Shown here in pieces: positions 1-5,176 of a stretch of 64,000 nucleotides of DNA. The position numbers were made by a program, and so were the translations under genes. The DNA comes from Caccovivens sp964594865 (lineage in GTDB: Bacteria > Bacillota > Clostridia > Christensenellales > UBA1242). The stretch lies in assembly GCA_964594865.1 (NCBI GenBank), contig CAZQMZ010000004.1:1-64000 (forward strand). The letters are read 5' to 3'. The first letter of the stretch is position 1. The number at the start of each line of letters is the position of its first letter. The notes below the pieces were generated by a model. It was not told the origin of the DNA, searched no databases, and saw nothing but the letters and a program-made list of their open reading frames with translations.

Positions 1-53
1 GCACACGACTTTGACTCGTGCATGCGTAGGTTCAAATCCTGCCACCCCTGCCA
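1..53 (+). tRNA. tRNA-Gln(UUG), 3' portion
   Basis: The window opens inside a tRNA gene. The anticodon stem pairs 4-8 with 16-20 around a 7-nt loop (9-15), with TTG at 11-13, so the tRNA reads CAA (Gln). The variable loop is 21-25. The T arm is 26-42 (GTAGG, loop TTCAAAT, CCTGC). The acceptor 3' strand is 43-49, the discriminator is G50, and CCA is encoded at 51-53. A G discriminator fits glutamine tRNAs. The 5' half lies outside the window, so D-arm and acceptor pairing cannot be checked. Confidence 0.85.
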
Positions 54-72
54 CAAGACATACAATTTCAAC

Positions 73-99
73 AAGACATCTCCACGATTGTCTTTTTTT
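73..99 (+). terminator. intrinsic terminator behind tRNA-Gln
   Basis: AAGACA (73-78) pairs with TGTCTT (89-94) and is followed by a T run to 99. It lies 20 nt past the tRNA CCA and would end the tRNA transcript. The same hairpin recurs at 348-374 in the second element copy. Confidence 0.6.
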
Positions 100-139
100 G
101 TTTTTTGTGTGGCAGGATTGAAAAGCCTTTGGCTTTTGC

Positions 140-239
140 NNNNNNNNNNNNNNNNNNNNNNNNNNNNNNNNNNNNNNNNNNNNNNNNNNNNNNNNNNNNN
201 NNNNNNNNNNNNNNNNNNNNNNNNNNNNNNNNNNNNNNN
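140..239. other. assembly gap (100 N)
   Basis: Exactly 100 N. Copies A and B are offset by 275 before the gap (33 matches 308) and by 204 after it (240 matches 444). If the copies are equal in length, the missing sequence is about 29 nt, corresponding to 415-443, and the true tandem period is about 204 bp. The gap falls in a hairpin inside a tandem repeat, which explains the assembly break. Confidence 0.9.
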
Positions 240-307
240 CGCAGGCTCGACCCTTGGGCAAGAAGCATGCGTGGGTCGTCGACAGCCATTTTCATGCCTG
301 TCTGGAA

Positions 308-499
308 CAAATCCTGCCACCCCTGCCACAAGACATACAATTTCAACAAGACATCTCCGCGATTGTCTTTTTTTGTTTTTTGTGTGGCAGGATTGAAAAG
401 CCTTTGGCTTTTGCAAAACAAAGTTTTGCTGAACCTACGCCCGCGCAGGCTCGACCCTTGGGCAAGAAGCATGCGTGGGTCGTCGACAGCCATTTTCAA
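308..499 (+). repeat. tRNA-derived palindromic element, copy B
   Basis: It begins with a direct copy of the tRNA-Gln 3' end (308-328, including CCA) and repeats positions 33-139 with one visible base difference (A84 becomes G359). Order: terminator hairpin 348-374; inverted T-arm part GTGGCAGGATT (384-394); hairpin AAAAGCC-TTT-GGCTTTT (396-412); hairpin GCAAAAC-AAA-GTTTTGC (413-429); the rest of the inverted T arm, TGAACCTACG (430-439); further palindromic sequence to about 499. The inverted T arm is therefore split inside the T loop by two hairpins with 3-nt loops. No third tRNA end follows. Confidence 0.75.
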
Positions 500-574
500 T
501 TAAGCCATACAAAAGAAGACTTGTTCCTCTTTTGTGAATACACAAAACAAGTCAACAGTCAATTTAAACAAATC

Positions 575-1009
575 TTAGTTGAAATCCTTTTTATATAATC
601 CCAACAAAAAATATTCCGCCACCAGACGAATGACTTCGGCAGTGCTTGGCTTTATCTCTGGTTTAATGACCTCCATGCCGTAAATTTGGTTTATATAATC
701 AAAGCCACGATTCTTATATGTGAAACTAATTGCATTATGTATGTTTGCTTCCACACGGAAAAAGCCCGGAGCATTGCACTTTTCTGCAACGATAGTAAAA
801 AGTTTTTTCAAATCGTGAATCAACTCTGGTTCTTCAACAGCTACCTTGATTGATTCAATAAGATATCCAAAACCCATATGATCGCATTTAATTCCAATGC
901 GAATAAGTGTCAACCTTATGATTTTGTCAAGTTCACTTTCGCTCAATTCATTGAAGTTTTTTTTGTTCGAAACAGCGGTCTTTTTCTTCTTTATTCCCTT
1001 ATTTTCCAT
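575..1009 (-). CDS. Spo0A C-terminal-domain (DNA-binding) protein lacking a receiver domain
   Basis: Protein of 144 aa. I chose the start at 1009 because AGGAGG lies just upstream; an in-frame ATG at 1060 has no such site. After a Lys-rich N-terminus, residues of about 35-140 match the Spo0A effector domain in order: a helical segment with GIKCDHMGFGYLIESIK, then AEKCNAPGFFRVEANIHNA (the Spo0A recognition-helix region with conserved RVE.xIRHAI-type spacing), then IYGMEVIKPEIKPSTAEVI. Full Spo0A is about 260 aa with a phosphoacceptor receiver domain; that domain is absent here. It may bind 0A-box-like DNA without phosphorylation control. The family call is firm from motif order; the regulatory role is inference. 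Confidence 0.8.
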   Translation of the reverse strand: MENKGIKKKKTAVSNKKNFNELSESELDKIIRLTLIRIGIKCDHMGFGYLIESIKVAVEEPELIHDLKKLFTIVAEKCNAPGFFRVEANIHNAISFTYKNRGFDYINQIYGMEVIKPEIKPSTAEVIRLVAEYFLLGLYKKDFN

Positions 1010-1021
1010 AAAACCTCCTAG

Positions 1022-1039
1022 TTTTACAATTTTGTAAAA
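1022..1039. promoter_or_regulatory. palindrome in the 5' leader of the Spo0A-like gene
   Basis: TTTTACAATTTTGTAAAA is a perfect 8+2+8 inverted repeat lying between the promoter (1061-1089) and the ribosome binding site of the gene starting at 1009. It could be an operator or a leader hairpin. Inference only. Confidence 0.35.
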
Positions 1040-1060
1040 TTTTTTAAATTTATTAGACAT

Positions 1061-1089
1061 ATTTTAACAAATAAAAATAAAAAAGTAAA
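1061..1089 (-). promoter_or_regulatory. sigma-A-type promoter for the Spo0A-like gene
   Basis: On the minus strand TTTACT (1084-1089) and TAAAAT (1061-1066) are separated by 17 nt. This gives a leader of roughly 45 nt containing the palindrome at 1022-1039 and the AGGAGG site. The region is very AT-rich, so chance matches are possible. Confidence 0.4.
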
Positions 1090-1255
1090 ATATTTTTCAA
1101 TATTTTACAAATTTTTTTATTTCTTATTTTTCACACAAAATGAGCAAAAAATCATTCCAATGTTTCAAAGATTCATTCATGTCAGTTTTCACAACTTTTC
1201 GTTATAAGAACATTGACGTAAAACAAAAATATTTTAAGGAAATTTATAAAATCGC

Positions 1256-1283
1256 TTGACACAGCGGGGGGGGGAATTAGAAT
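1256..1283 (+). promoter_or_regulatory. promoter with G9 tract in its spacer (candidate phase-variable promoter)
   Basis: A consensus -35 TTGACA (1256-1261) is followed 16 nt later by a -10-like TAGAAT (1278-1283). The spacer contains nine consecutive G (1266-1274). Gain of one G would give the optimal 17-nt spacer and loss would shorten it. A second possible -10 (TATGAT, 1283-1288) would leave a 21-nt spacer. The tract lies upstream of the small membrane protein gene at 1317. Confidence 0.6.
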
Positions 1284-1316
1284 ATGATAATAAAGAATTA
1301 ACAAAAGGAGAAAAAA

Positions 1317-1607
1317 ATGGAAGAAAAAAATATTGAAAATGAAGAAACAAACGGACAAAAATATCAATCTAAACAACACGAAGACCAAATAAGCAAAGCG
1401 CATATTGGAGTTTTGCTTGCAATCTTTGGTGGGGTTATCGGACTTATTGCAGGACTTATGCTATATCCAGATGGAACTTATTCACGCAAAACATTCTTTA
1501 AAGGCTGGTTATGTATGATAATTATTGAATTATGCATACTTCTTCTCGTTTTGTCAATTTTGTTGTTTATATATTTAAGATCCATTATTGTAATAATGAG
1601 CGCCTGA
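1317..1607 (+). CDS. small two-TM membrane protein of unknown function
   Basis: Protein of 96 aa with AAAGGAG ahead of the ATG. A polar N-terminus rich in Glu, Asn and Lys (residues 1-27) is followed by two hydrophobic segments: about 29-49 (HIGVLLAIFGGVIGLIAGLML) and about 66-90 (LCMIIIELCILLLVLSILLF). I do not recognise a family. The first helix has Gly-rich packing. It stands alone under a promoter whose spacer carries a G9 tract, which suggests on/off expression in part of the population, a pattern known for surface and envelope genes. Function unknown. Confidence 0.6.
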   Translation: MEEKNIENEETNGQKYQSKQHEDQISKAHIGVLLAIFGGVIGLIAGLMLYPDGTYSRKTFFKGWLCMIIIELCILLLVLSILLFIYLRSIIVIMSA

Positions 1608-1786
1608 AATTGCAAACTACTCAAAATTATTCAAATATATAATAAAAAAGATAATTACCGGTGATCTTTGGCGAAATAAACTTTTATATTTTTTATTGAT
1701 CCTCCTTTCAAAACTTATAATATTAAAACCTTAGAACATTTGAACCTTAATTAGGGTCGCGATTTTTTATTTTTAACTATCATATC

Positions 1787-1948
1787 TCATTTTTTAGACC
1801 TAATCTTTCTCTTTTTAAACCCTTTTTTGCTATACAAAAGTCTTACCTTTTCTTCTGGTTTGTCTAGATTATAGAAAGTAACAACAAAAGAGTCACTTAG
1901 TTTAACTTTTTTTCTTTTTTCTTTTTGTTTTTTATTTCTTTTGTTCAT
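1787..1948 (-). CDS. 53-aa lysine-rich small protein
   Basis: ATG at 1948, stop at 1787, with AAGGA about 9 nt upstream. The N-terminus is a basic run (MNKRNKKQKEKRKKVKL), the centre is less charged (SDSFVVTFYNLDKPEEKVRL), and the C-terminus is basic again (SKKGFKKRKIRSKK). It begins 29 nt after the end of the fragment at 1978-2193, so the two may have formed one unit. No family is recognised; a nucleic-acid-binding role fits the charge but is only inference. It is short and could be spurious. Confidence 0.4.
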   Translation of the reverse strand: MNKRNKKQKEKRKKVKLSDSFVVTFYNLDKPEEKVRLLYSKKGFKKRKIRSKK

Positions 1949-1977
1949 ATTCACTATTCCTTGATTTAACTACAAAA

Positions 1978-2193
1978 TTATTTATTGCACATTGTTTGTT
2001 GTTTGTTTTTATCAAGTAATTTTGTCACATCAAAAAACTCTCTATTTTTACAAATTTGAGAATACTGTCCATTTGAAAACAAATATCCTTCACCGAAAAT
2101 TGTTTGAGTCTTTCCATCATCAACAATGTAACTTCCGTCAGTAATCGCTATGAAAGATTTTTTACAACTATCTTGCAGAAGAATCTTATGCAA
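1978..2193 (-). pseudogene. probable N-terminally truncated gene remnant
   Basis: An open frame of 71 codons from a TTG at 2193, extending upstream without any ATG to an in-frame TAA near 2235. The translation reads like a normal soluble protein (LQDSCKKSFIAITDGSYIV, then GEGYLFSNGQYSQICKN) but has no ATG and no ribosome binding site. Either it uses TTG or the 5' part was lost. No homolog is recognised. The upstream sequence (2243-2277) contains an imperfect inverted repeat centred on TGTCGACA. Confidence 0.35.
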
Positions 2194-2392
2194 TGCATCT
2201 TGTGAAAATGATGAATGAGAATCATTGTAATATTGTTACATAATGTTGATCGATATTTGTCGACAAAAAATATCAACCAATTTGAGACCCTAACATGTTT
2301 CTTTGACGAAACTTTTTTCACAAATTGAGTAACAAAGTCAATAAAAATAAATAACTATCCAATATATTGTGTATGGTTGCAAAAATACAAGA

Positions 2393-2466
2393 TGGAGCGG
2401 ACGATGGGAGTCGGACCCACCTCTCAAGCTTGGGAAGCTCGCATACTACCGATGTACTACGCCCGC
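2393..2466 (-). tRNA. tRNA-Gly(CCC)
   Basis: The minus strand folds into a full cloverleaf of 74 nt. Acceptor GCGGGCG pairs with CGTCCGC. The D arm is GTAC/GTAT. The anticodon stem CGAGC/GCTTG surrounds loop TTCCCAA with anticodon CCC. The T arm is GTGGG/CCCAT with an unusual loop, TCCGACT (normally TTC at its start). The discriminator is T and CCA is encoded. It reads GGG codons. Confidence 0.88.
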
Positions 2467-2515
2467 AAAGTTCTCGCGCAAGCACATCGTGATATTGAGC
2501 GCGAGCAAAACTTTG
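2466..2515. repeat. long imperfect hairpin abutting the 5' end of tRNA-Gly
   Basis: CAAAGTT at 2466 and CTCGCGC (2473-2479) pair with GCGCGAG (2499-2505) and AACTTTG (2509-2515). The structure begins at the first base of the tRNA on the minus strand. It shares CAAAGTTTTGC with a hairpin in the tRNA-Gln element (419-429). It may be a leader or processing structure, or a remnant of the same element class. Confidence 0.45.
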
Positions 2516-2581
2516 AGCATACCCTTGACGCAAAAATTCACAAAACTTTCAATGAGAAATTCTATATGTCCAAACAAAAAT

Positions 2582-2977
2582 CTATTCTTGAATGTTTGGC
2601 GGTGTGATGATTGGTCCAAGAACAGTGTTTATTGTCAGCTCTGTGATTAGATTTGAAATGTATGATGCCAAAATTCTCACTGGTTGGCTGTTTCTGATAT
2701 ATTCTTTTGGATCAGAAAGTTTGCCAAACTCAATGCTGTCCACAGGAATGTCAATACTCATTGTGACAGACAATCTCATTATGTTTGCAGGACTCACAGC
2801 AAGCCTGCGTTCCATTGTCACTCTGACAACTTCTTCAGTGATTTTGCGAACATCAATTAAGTCTTCTGGCTTGATGTTGATCATTGCATTTTGTTGTGGC
2901 ATCTGCATTTTTTCATAGACAACCTTTTCGAGCATAGGTTTCACAAGATGTGGTTTGATTACAACTTCTGGGTTCAT
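2582..2977 (-). CDS. possible SecB-like-fold protein
   Basis: Protein of 131 aa with AAGGAG upstream of ATG. There is no signal peptide or TM segment. The C-terminus (ASYISNLITELTINTVLGPI followed by ITPPNI) resembles the end of SecB-family chaperones, where a helix with an ARELIxNLxxRGxFPPLxLxPINF pattern closes the fold. The middle alternates hydrophobic beta-type stretches (AVSPANIMRLSVTMSIDI), also SecB-like. SecB-like proteins occur in Firmicutes as export or antitoxin-associated chaperones, but no toxin-antitoxin pair is seen here. Its own promoter lies at 3011-3039. The assignment is tentative. Confidence 0.5.
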   Translation of the reverse strand: MNPEVVIKPHLVKPMLEKVVYEKMQMPQQNAMINIKPEDLIDVRKITEEVVRVTMERRLAVSPANIMRLSVTMSIDIPVDSIEFGKLSDPKEYIRNSQPVRILASYISNLITELTINTVLGPIITPPNIQE

Positions 2978-3010
2978 TATTATCTCCTTAAAACTTTAAA
3001 TTCGTTAGTT

Positions 3011-3039
3011 ATTTTACCACAAAACATCAAAAAACACAA
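3011..3039 (-). promoter_or_regulatory. promoter for the SecB-like gene
   Basis: Minus strand TTGTGT (3034-3039), 17-nt spacer, TAAAAT (3011-3016). Leader of about 27 nt with AAGGAG. Confidence 0.45.
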
Positions 3040-3094
3040 CAATTTTCTTTTAAAAATGTCAATCTTTTAAGATTTTTTATGTAAAAATCTCTTC

Positions 3095-3123
3095 TTGACA
3101 AAATTTGGTGAGTGATATAAAAT
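3095..3123 (+). promoter_or_regulatory. promoter giving a leaderless HAD-like mRNA
   Basis: TTGACA (3095-3100), 17-nt spacer, TAAAAT (3118-3123). The -10 ends 6 nt before the ATG at 3130, so transcription should begin at or next to the start codon. No Shine-Dalgarno sequence is present. Confidence 0.65.
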
Positions 3124-3129
3124 GATAAT

Positions 3130-3828
3130 ATGGAAAAGAAAGCAATTGTTTTTATTGATTACAACGGAACTTTTGACGATGTTGAAAACGGCAAGGGCAA
3201 AATTTTGTCTTCCGGCCTGAAAAAATTGATGGAGCAATTTGACGGAAATCTTGAAATTGCTGTGATCACAACTTCGCCTTGCCCGCCTTATGAGCAAAGC
3301 ATAAAAAGCGACCTTGCATGCACATTGACCTTTTTTCCAACATTTGTGCGTGAAAAATTTAAGTATCTCATCGAAAAGAATTGCAAGCTGATTTCAAAAA
3401 TAAGTTTTGATGAAAACTATGTAATTTTTTCAAATGCAAAAGAACTTTGCAATTTTGGTGAAACAAAAAAAGATGCTGTTGAGCAGTTTTTGAAAATCTA
3501 TGACAAAGATTGCCAAGTTTCAACTTGCATTTTTGCCGGAGACAGCCAAACAAGAGATCTCATCATGATTGAAGCGGACGTCGGAAACAGAGATAAATTT
3601 ATGATTCTTGCAAGTCGAAAAGTTTTAAAAGAAGATGTATATCCAAACTGTCCGAGATATAAACTTTCTTTAACCTTAAACTCCCCTGCCGGAAATGATA
3701 TTCTTGCAAAAGTCGGTTTGAAAAACACCAAGTGCTTGATCATAAAATCTTCAAACAACAGTTACGGCGTTGGAAAAGGATTGGAAGCAGTTTCAAGTTT
3801 GATTGAAGAAAGAGAAAGGATTTTGTGA
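3130..3828 (+). CDS. HAD-superfamily-like protein with altered motif I
   Basis: Protein of 232 aa. Motif I is IVFIDYNGTFDD: the nucleophile Asp is present but the usual second Asp (DxDGT) is Asn. Motif II fits VITTSPCP (Thr/Ser after a strand), motif III fits the Lys in TKKDAVEQFL, and motif IV fits FAGDSQTRDL (GDSxxD). These are in the right order for a small HAD hydrolase. In phosphatases the second Asp is the general acid/base; families that replace it (P-type ATPases, dehalogenases) do other chemistry, so plain phosphatase activity is doubtful. The substrate is unknown. The gene has its own promoter and appears leaderless. Confidence 0.6.
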   Translation: MEKKAIVFIDYNGTFDDVENGKGKILSSGLKKLMEQFDGNLEIAVITTSPCPPYEQSIKSDLACTLTFFPTFVREKFKYLIEKNCKLISKISFDENYVIFSNAKELCNFGETKKDAVEQFLKIYDKDCQVSTCIFAGDSQTRDLIMIEADVGNRDKFMILASRKVLKEDVYPNCPRYKLSLTLNSPAGNDILAKVGLKNTKCLIIKSSNNSYGVGKGLEAVSSLIEERERIL

Positions 3829-3847
3829 ACCTTAGACTTGAAAAGAC

Positions 3848-3877
3848 TTGACAAATTGAACAGTTTTCTCTTATATT
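3848..3877 (+). promoter_or_regulatory. promoter giving a leaderless radical SAM mRNA
   Basis: TTGACA (3848-3853), 18-nt spacer, TATATT (3872-3877). The -10 ends 6 nt before the ATG at 3884 and no Shine-Dalgarno sequence precedes it. Confidence 0.6.
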
Positions 3878-3883
3878 TCTTAT

Positions 3884-4729
3884 ATGAAAATTTGCGACAT
3901 TTGCCCCCGCGGTTGTCATATTGATCGGAATGTCACCAAAGGCTTTTGCAAAGAAAACAACTTCATCAAAATTGCCAAAATTGTGGAGCATTTCAAATGG
4001 GAAGAACCCTGCCTTGCTGATGAGCGCGGCACGCTTGCCATCTTTTTTTTTGGATGCAATTTGAGATGTGACTATTGTCAAAACTATGAAATCTCGCGCG
4101 GTGGAGTTGGAAAAGAGTTCTCTGTTGAAGAATTTTGCAAACTTATTGAAGAAAAGCAAAAAACTCATTCTTCGATTGATCTCATCACCCCAACCCATTT
4201 TTCAGAAAGTTTGTGTGAAGCATTTAAAAAAATTCAAAAACAAGTGCCTGTCATTTGGAACACAAATGGCTATGAAACAGTCGAAAACATTGAAAAAGTA
4301 AGTGCTTTTGTGGACATTTTTTTGACCGATTTCAAATATGCCAACGAAACTTTGTCACAAAAATTTTCAAAGTGTGCAGATTATGTCAAATACACCTTAG
4401 CTGCGACCAAAAAGATGTGCCAACTCAAACCGGATAAATTTGAAAACAATCTCATGACGCAAGGTGTGATAATAAGGCACCTTGTTTTGCCAAATCACAT
4501 AAAAAATTCACTCGAAGTTCTGGAAATAATAAAAGCAGACTTTCCTTCGCGAAAAATCAGCTTAATGAGCCAATTCACACCAAATGGTCAAAGTTTAATC
4601 GACAGAAAGTTGACTCCAATTGAATATAAAACAGTGCTTTCTCATGCAAAAAAGTTGGAGTTGAAAAATGGCTATATTCAAGATTTTGAAAGCGCATCAA
4701 ACCTATATATCCCAAATTTTGACGAATAA
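3884..4729 (+). CDS. radical SAM protein, PflA-like (COG1313-type)
   Basis: Protein of 281 aa. The [4Fe-4S]/SAM motif CxxxCxxC is seen as CNLRCDYC at about residues 58-65 (FFGCNLRCDYCQNYEIS). An N-terminal Cys cluster, CDICPRGC, is followed by GFC at about 21-23, as in the 'putative pyruvate formate-lyase activating enzyme' subgroup. VIWNTNGYET and VDIFLTDFKYA follow the (beta/alpha) barrel order of these enzymes. It should bind a 4Fe-4S cluster and cleave SAM; the target is not shown. No glycyl radical enzyme is in the window. It has a separate promoter from the HAD-like gene 56 nt upstream. Confidence 0.8.
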   Translation: MKICDICPRGCHIDRNVTKGFCKENNFIKIAKIVEHFKWEEPCLADERGTLAIFFFGCNLRCDYCQNYEISRGGVGKEFSVEEFCKLIEEKQKTHSSIDLITPTHFSESLCEAFKKIQKQVPVIWNTNGYETVENIEKVSAFVDIFLTDFKYANETLSQKFSKCADYVKYTLAATKKMCQLKPDKFENNLMTQGVIIRHLVLPNHIKNSLEVLEIIKADFPSRKISLMSQFTPNGQSLIDRKLTPIEYKTVLSHAKKLELKNGYIQDFESASNLYIPNFDE

Positions 4730-4762
4730 TTTCTTATATTCCAAAAAAAATGTTGAATTTTG

Positions 4763-4791
4763 TTGACATATTTTTCCAAAAAATTTACAAT
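4763..4791 (+). promoter_or_regulatory. promoter for the 100-aa membrane protein
   Basis: TTGACA (4763-4768), 17-nt spacer, TACAAT (4786-4791), then a short leader with AAAAGGAG before the ATG at 4821. Confidence 0.65.
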
Positions 4792-4820
4792 TATATTAAT
4801 AAAGCAAAAAGGAGAGTCAC

Positions 4821-5123
4821 ATGTCTCAATCAAAAACCGCAAAAAAATATATGATTTTGGTTTTCTTGTTTTGTGTTTTCGCAGTCGTTTTCGCTTTGTT
4901 ATATCAATTAAACATAATCGAAACAATGAGTTTATATTTGTCTGCAACCTATGTCACATATTTTGTCGGCTTGGCGATCCTTTATAATGGCGCATATTGC
5001 AAAGAGAAAGGTTCAAATTCTGCAAAGAAACTTAGCTATATCTTTGGGACACTCATCATTTTGCTTTCAATTGGTCTTTTGATATATGGTTTTGCAACCG
5101 ACCAAATTTCAATGTTCAACTGA
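4821..5123 (+). CDS. small three-TM membrane protein of unknown function
   Basis: Protein of 100 aa with AAAAGGAG before ATG. Three hydrophobic segments are visible: about residues 10-30 (YMILVFLFCVFAVVFALLYQ), 35-55 (TMSLYLSATYVTYFVGLAIL) and 70-92 (LSYIFGTLIILLSIGLLIYG). No family is recognised. It is a monocistronic unit: a consensus promoter at 4763-4791 and a strong terminator at 5141-5172. Function unknown. Confidence 0.65.
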   Translation: MSQSKTAKKYMILVFLFCVFAVVFALLYQLNIIETMSLYLSATYVTYFVGLAILYNGAYCKEKGSNSAKKLSYIFGTLIILLSIGLLIYGFATDQISMFN

Positions 5124-5140
5124 AAAAATAAAATAATAAT

Positions 5141-5172
5141 AAAAAATCCATGAGCTGTATCATGGATTTTTT
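5141..5172. terminator. bidirectional intrinsic terminator
   Basis: AAAAAATCCATGA (5141-5153) pairs perfectly with TCATGGATTTTTT (5160-5172) around a 6-nt loop. It separates the convergent genes ending at 5123 and 5177 and can act on both strands. Confidence 0.8.
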
Positions 5173-5176
5173 GTGA

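Larger units (their letters stand above)
54..307 (+). repeat. tRNA-derived palindromic element, copy A (interrupted by N gap)
   Basis: Downstream of tRNA-Gln the sequence holds the terminator, then GTGGCAGGATT (109-119), the reverse complement of the tRNA 3' T-stem and half of the T loop. A hairpin AAAAGCC-TTT-GGCTTTT follows and then the N gap. After the gap (240-294) comes sequence found again in copy B, including GCATGCGTGGGTC, a diverged inverted match to the anticodon side of the tRNA. The copy ends where a second direct copy of the tRNA 3' end begins (308). No protein is encoded. It looks like a structured, tRNA-targeting repeat of unreported type, not an IS. Confidence 0.7.

Noticed and set aside
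22..598. Open frames and CRISPR-like tandem repeats in the first 600 bases
   Set aside because: The frames cross the N gap and the tRNA. The repeats are only two, about 204 bp long and derived from the tRNA end, with no spacer array and no cas genes.
2318..2650. Short open frames on both strands across 2318-2650
   Set aside because: They run through the tRNA-Gly gene and its hairpin and have no ribosome binding site.
2582..2977. SecB-containing toxin-antitoxin-chaperone system
   Set aside because: No toxin or antitoxin-like gene is next to the SecB-like gene; the neighbours are tRNA-Gly and the HAD-like gene.
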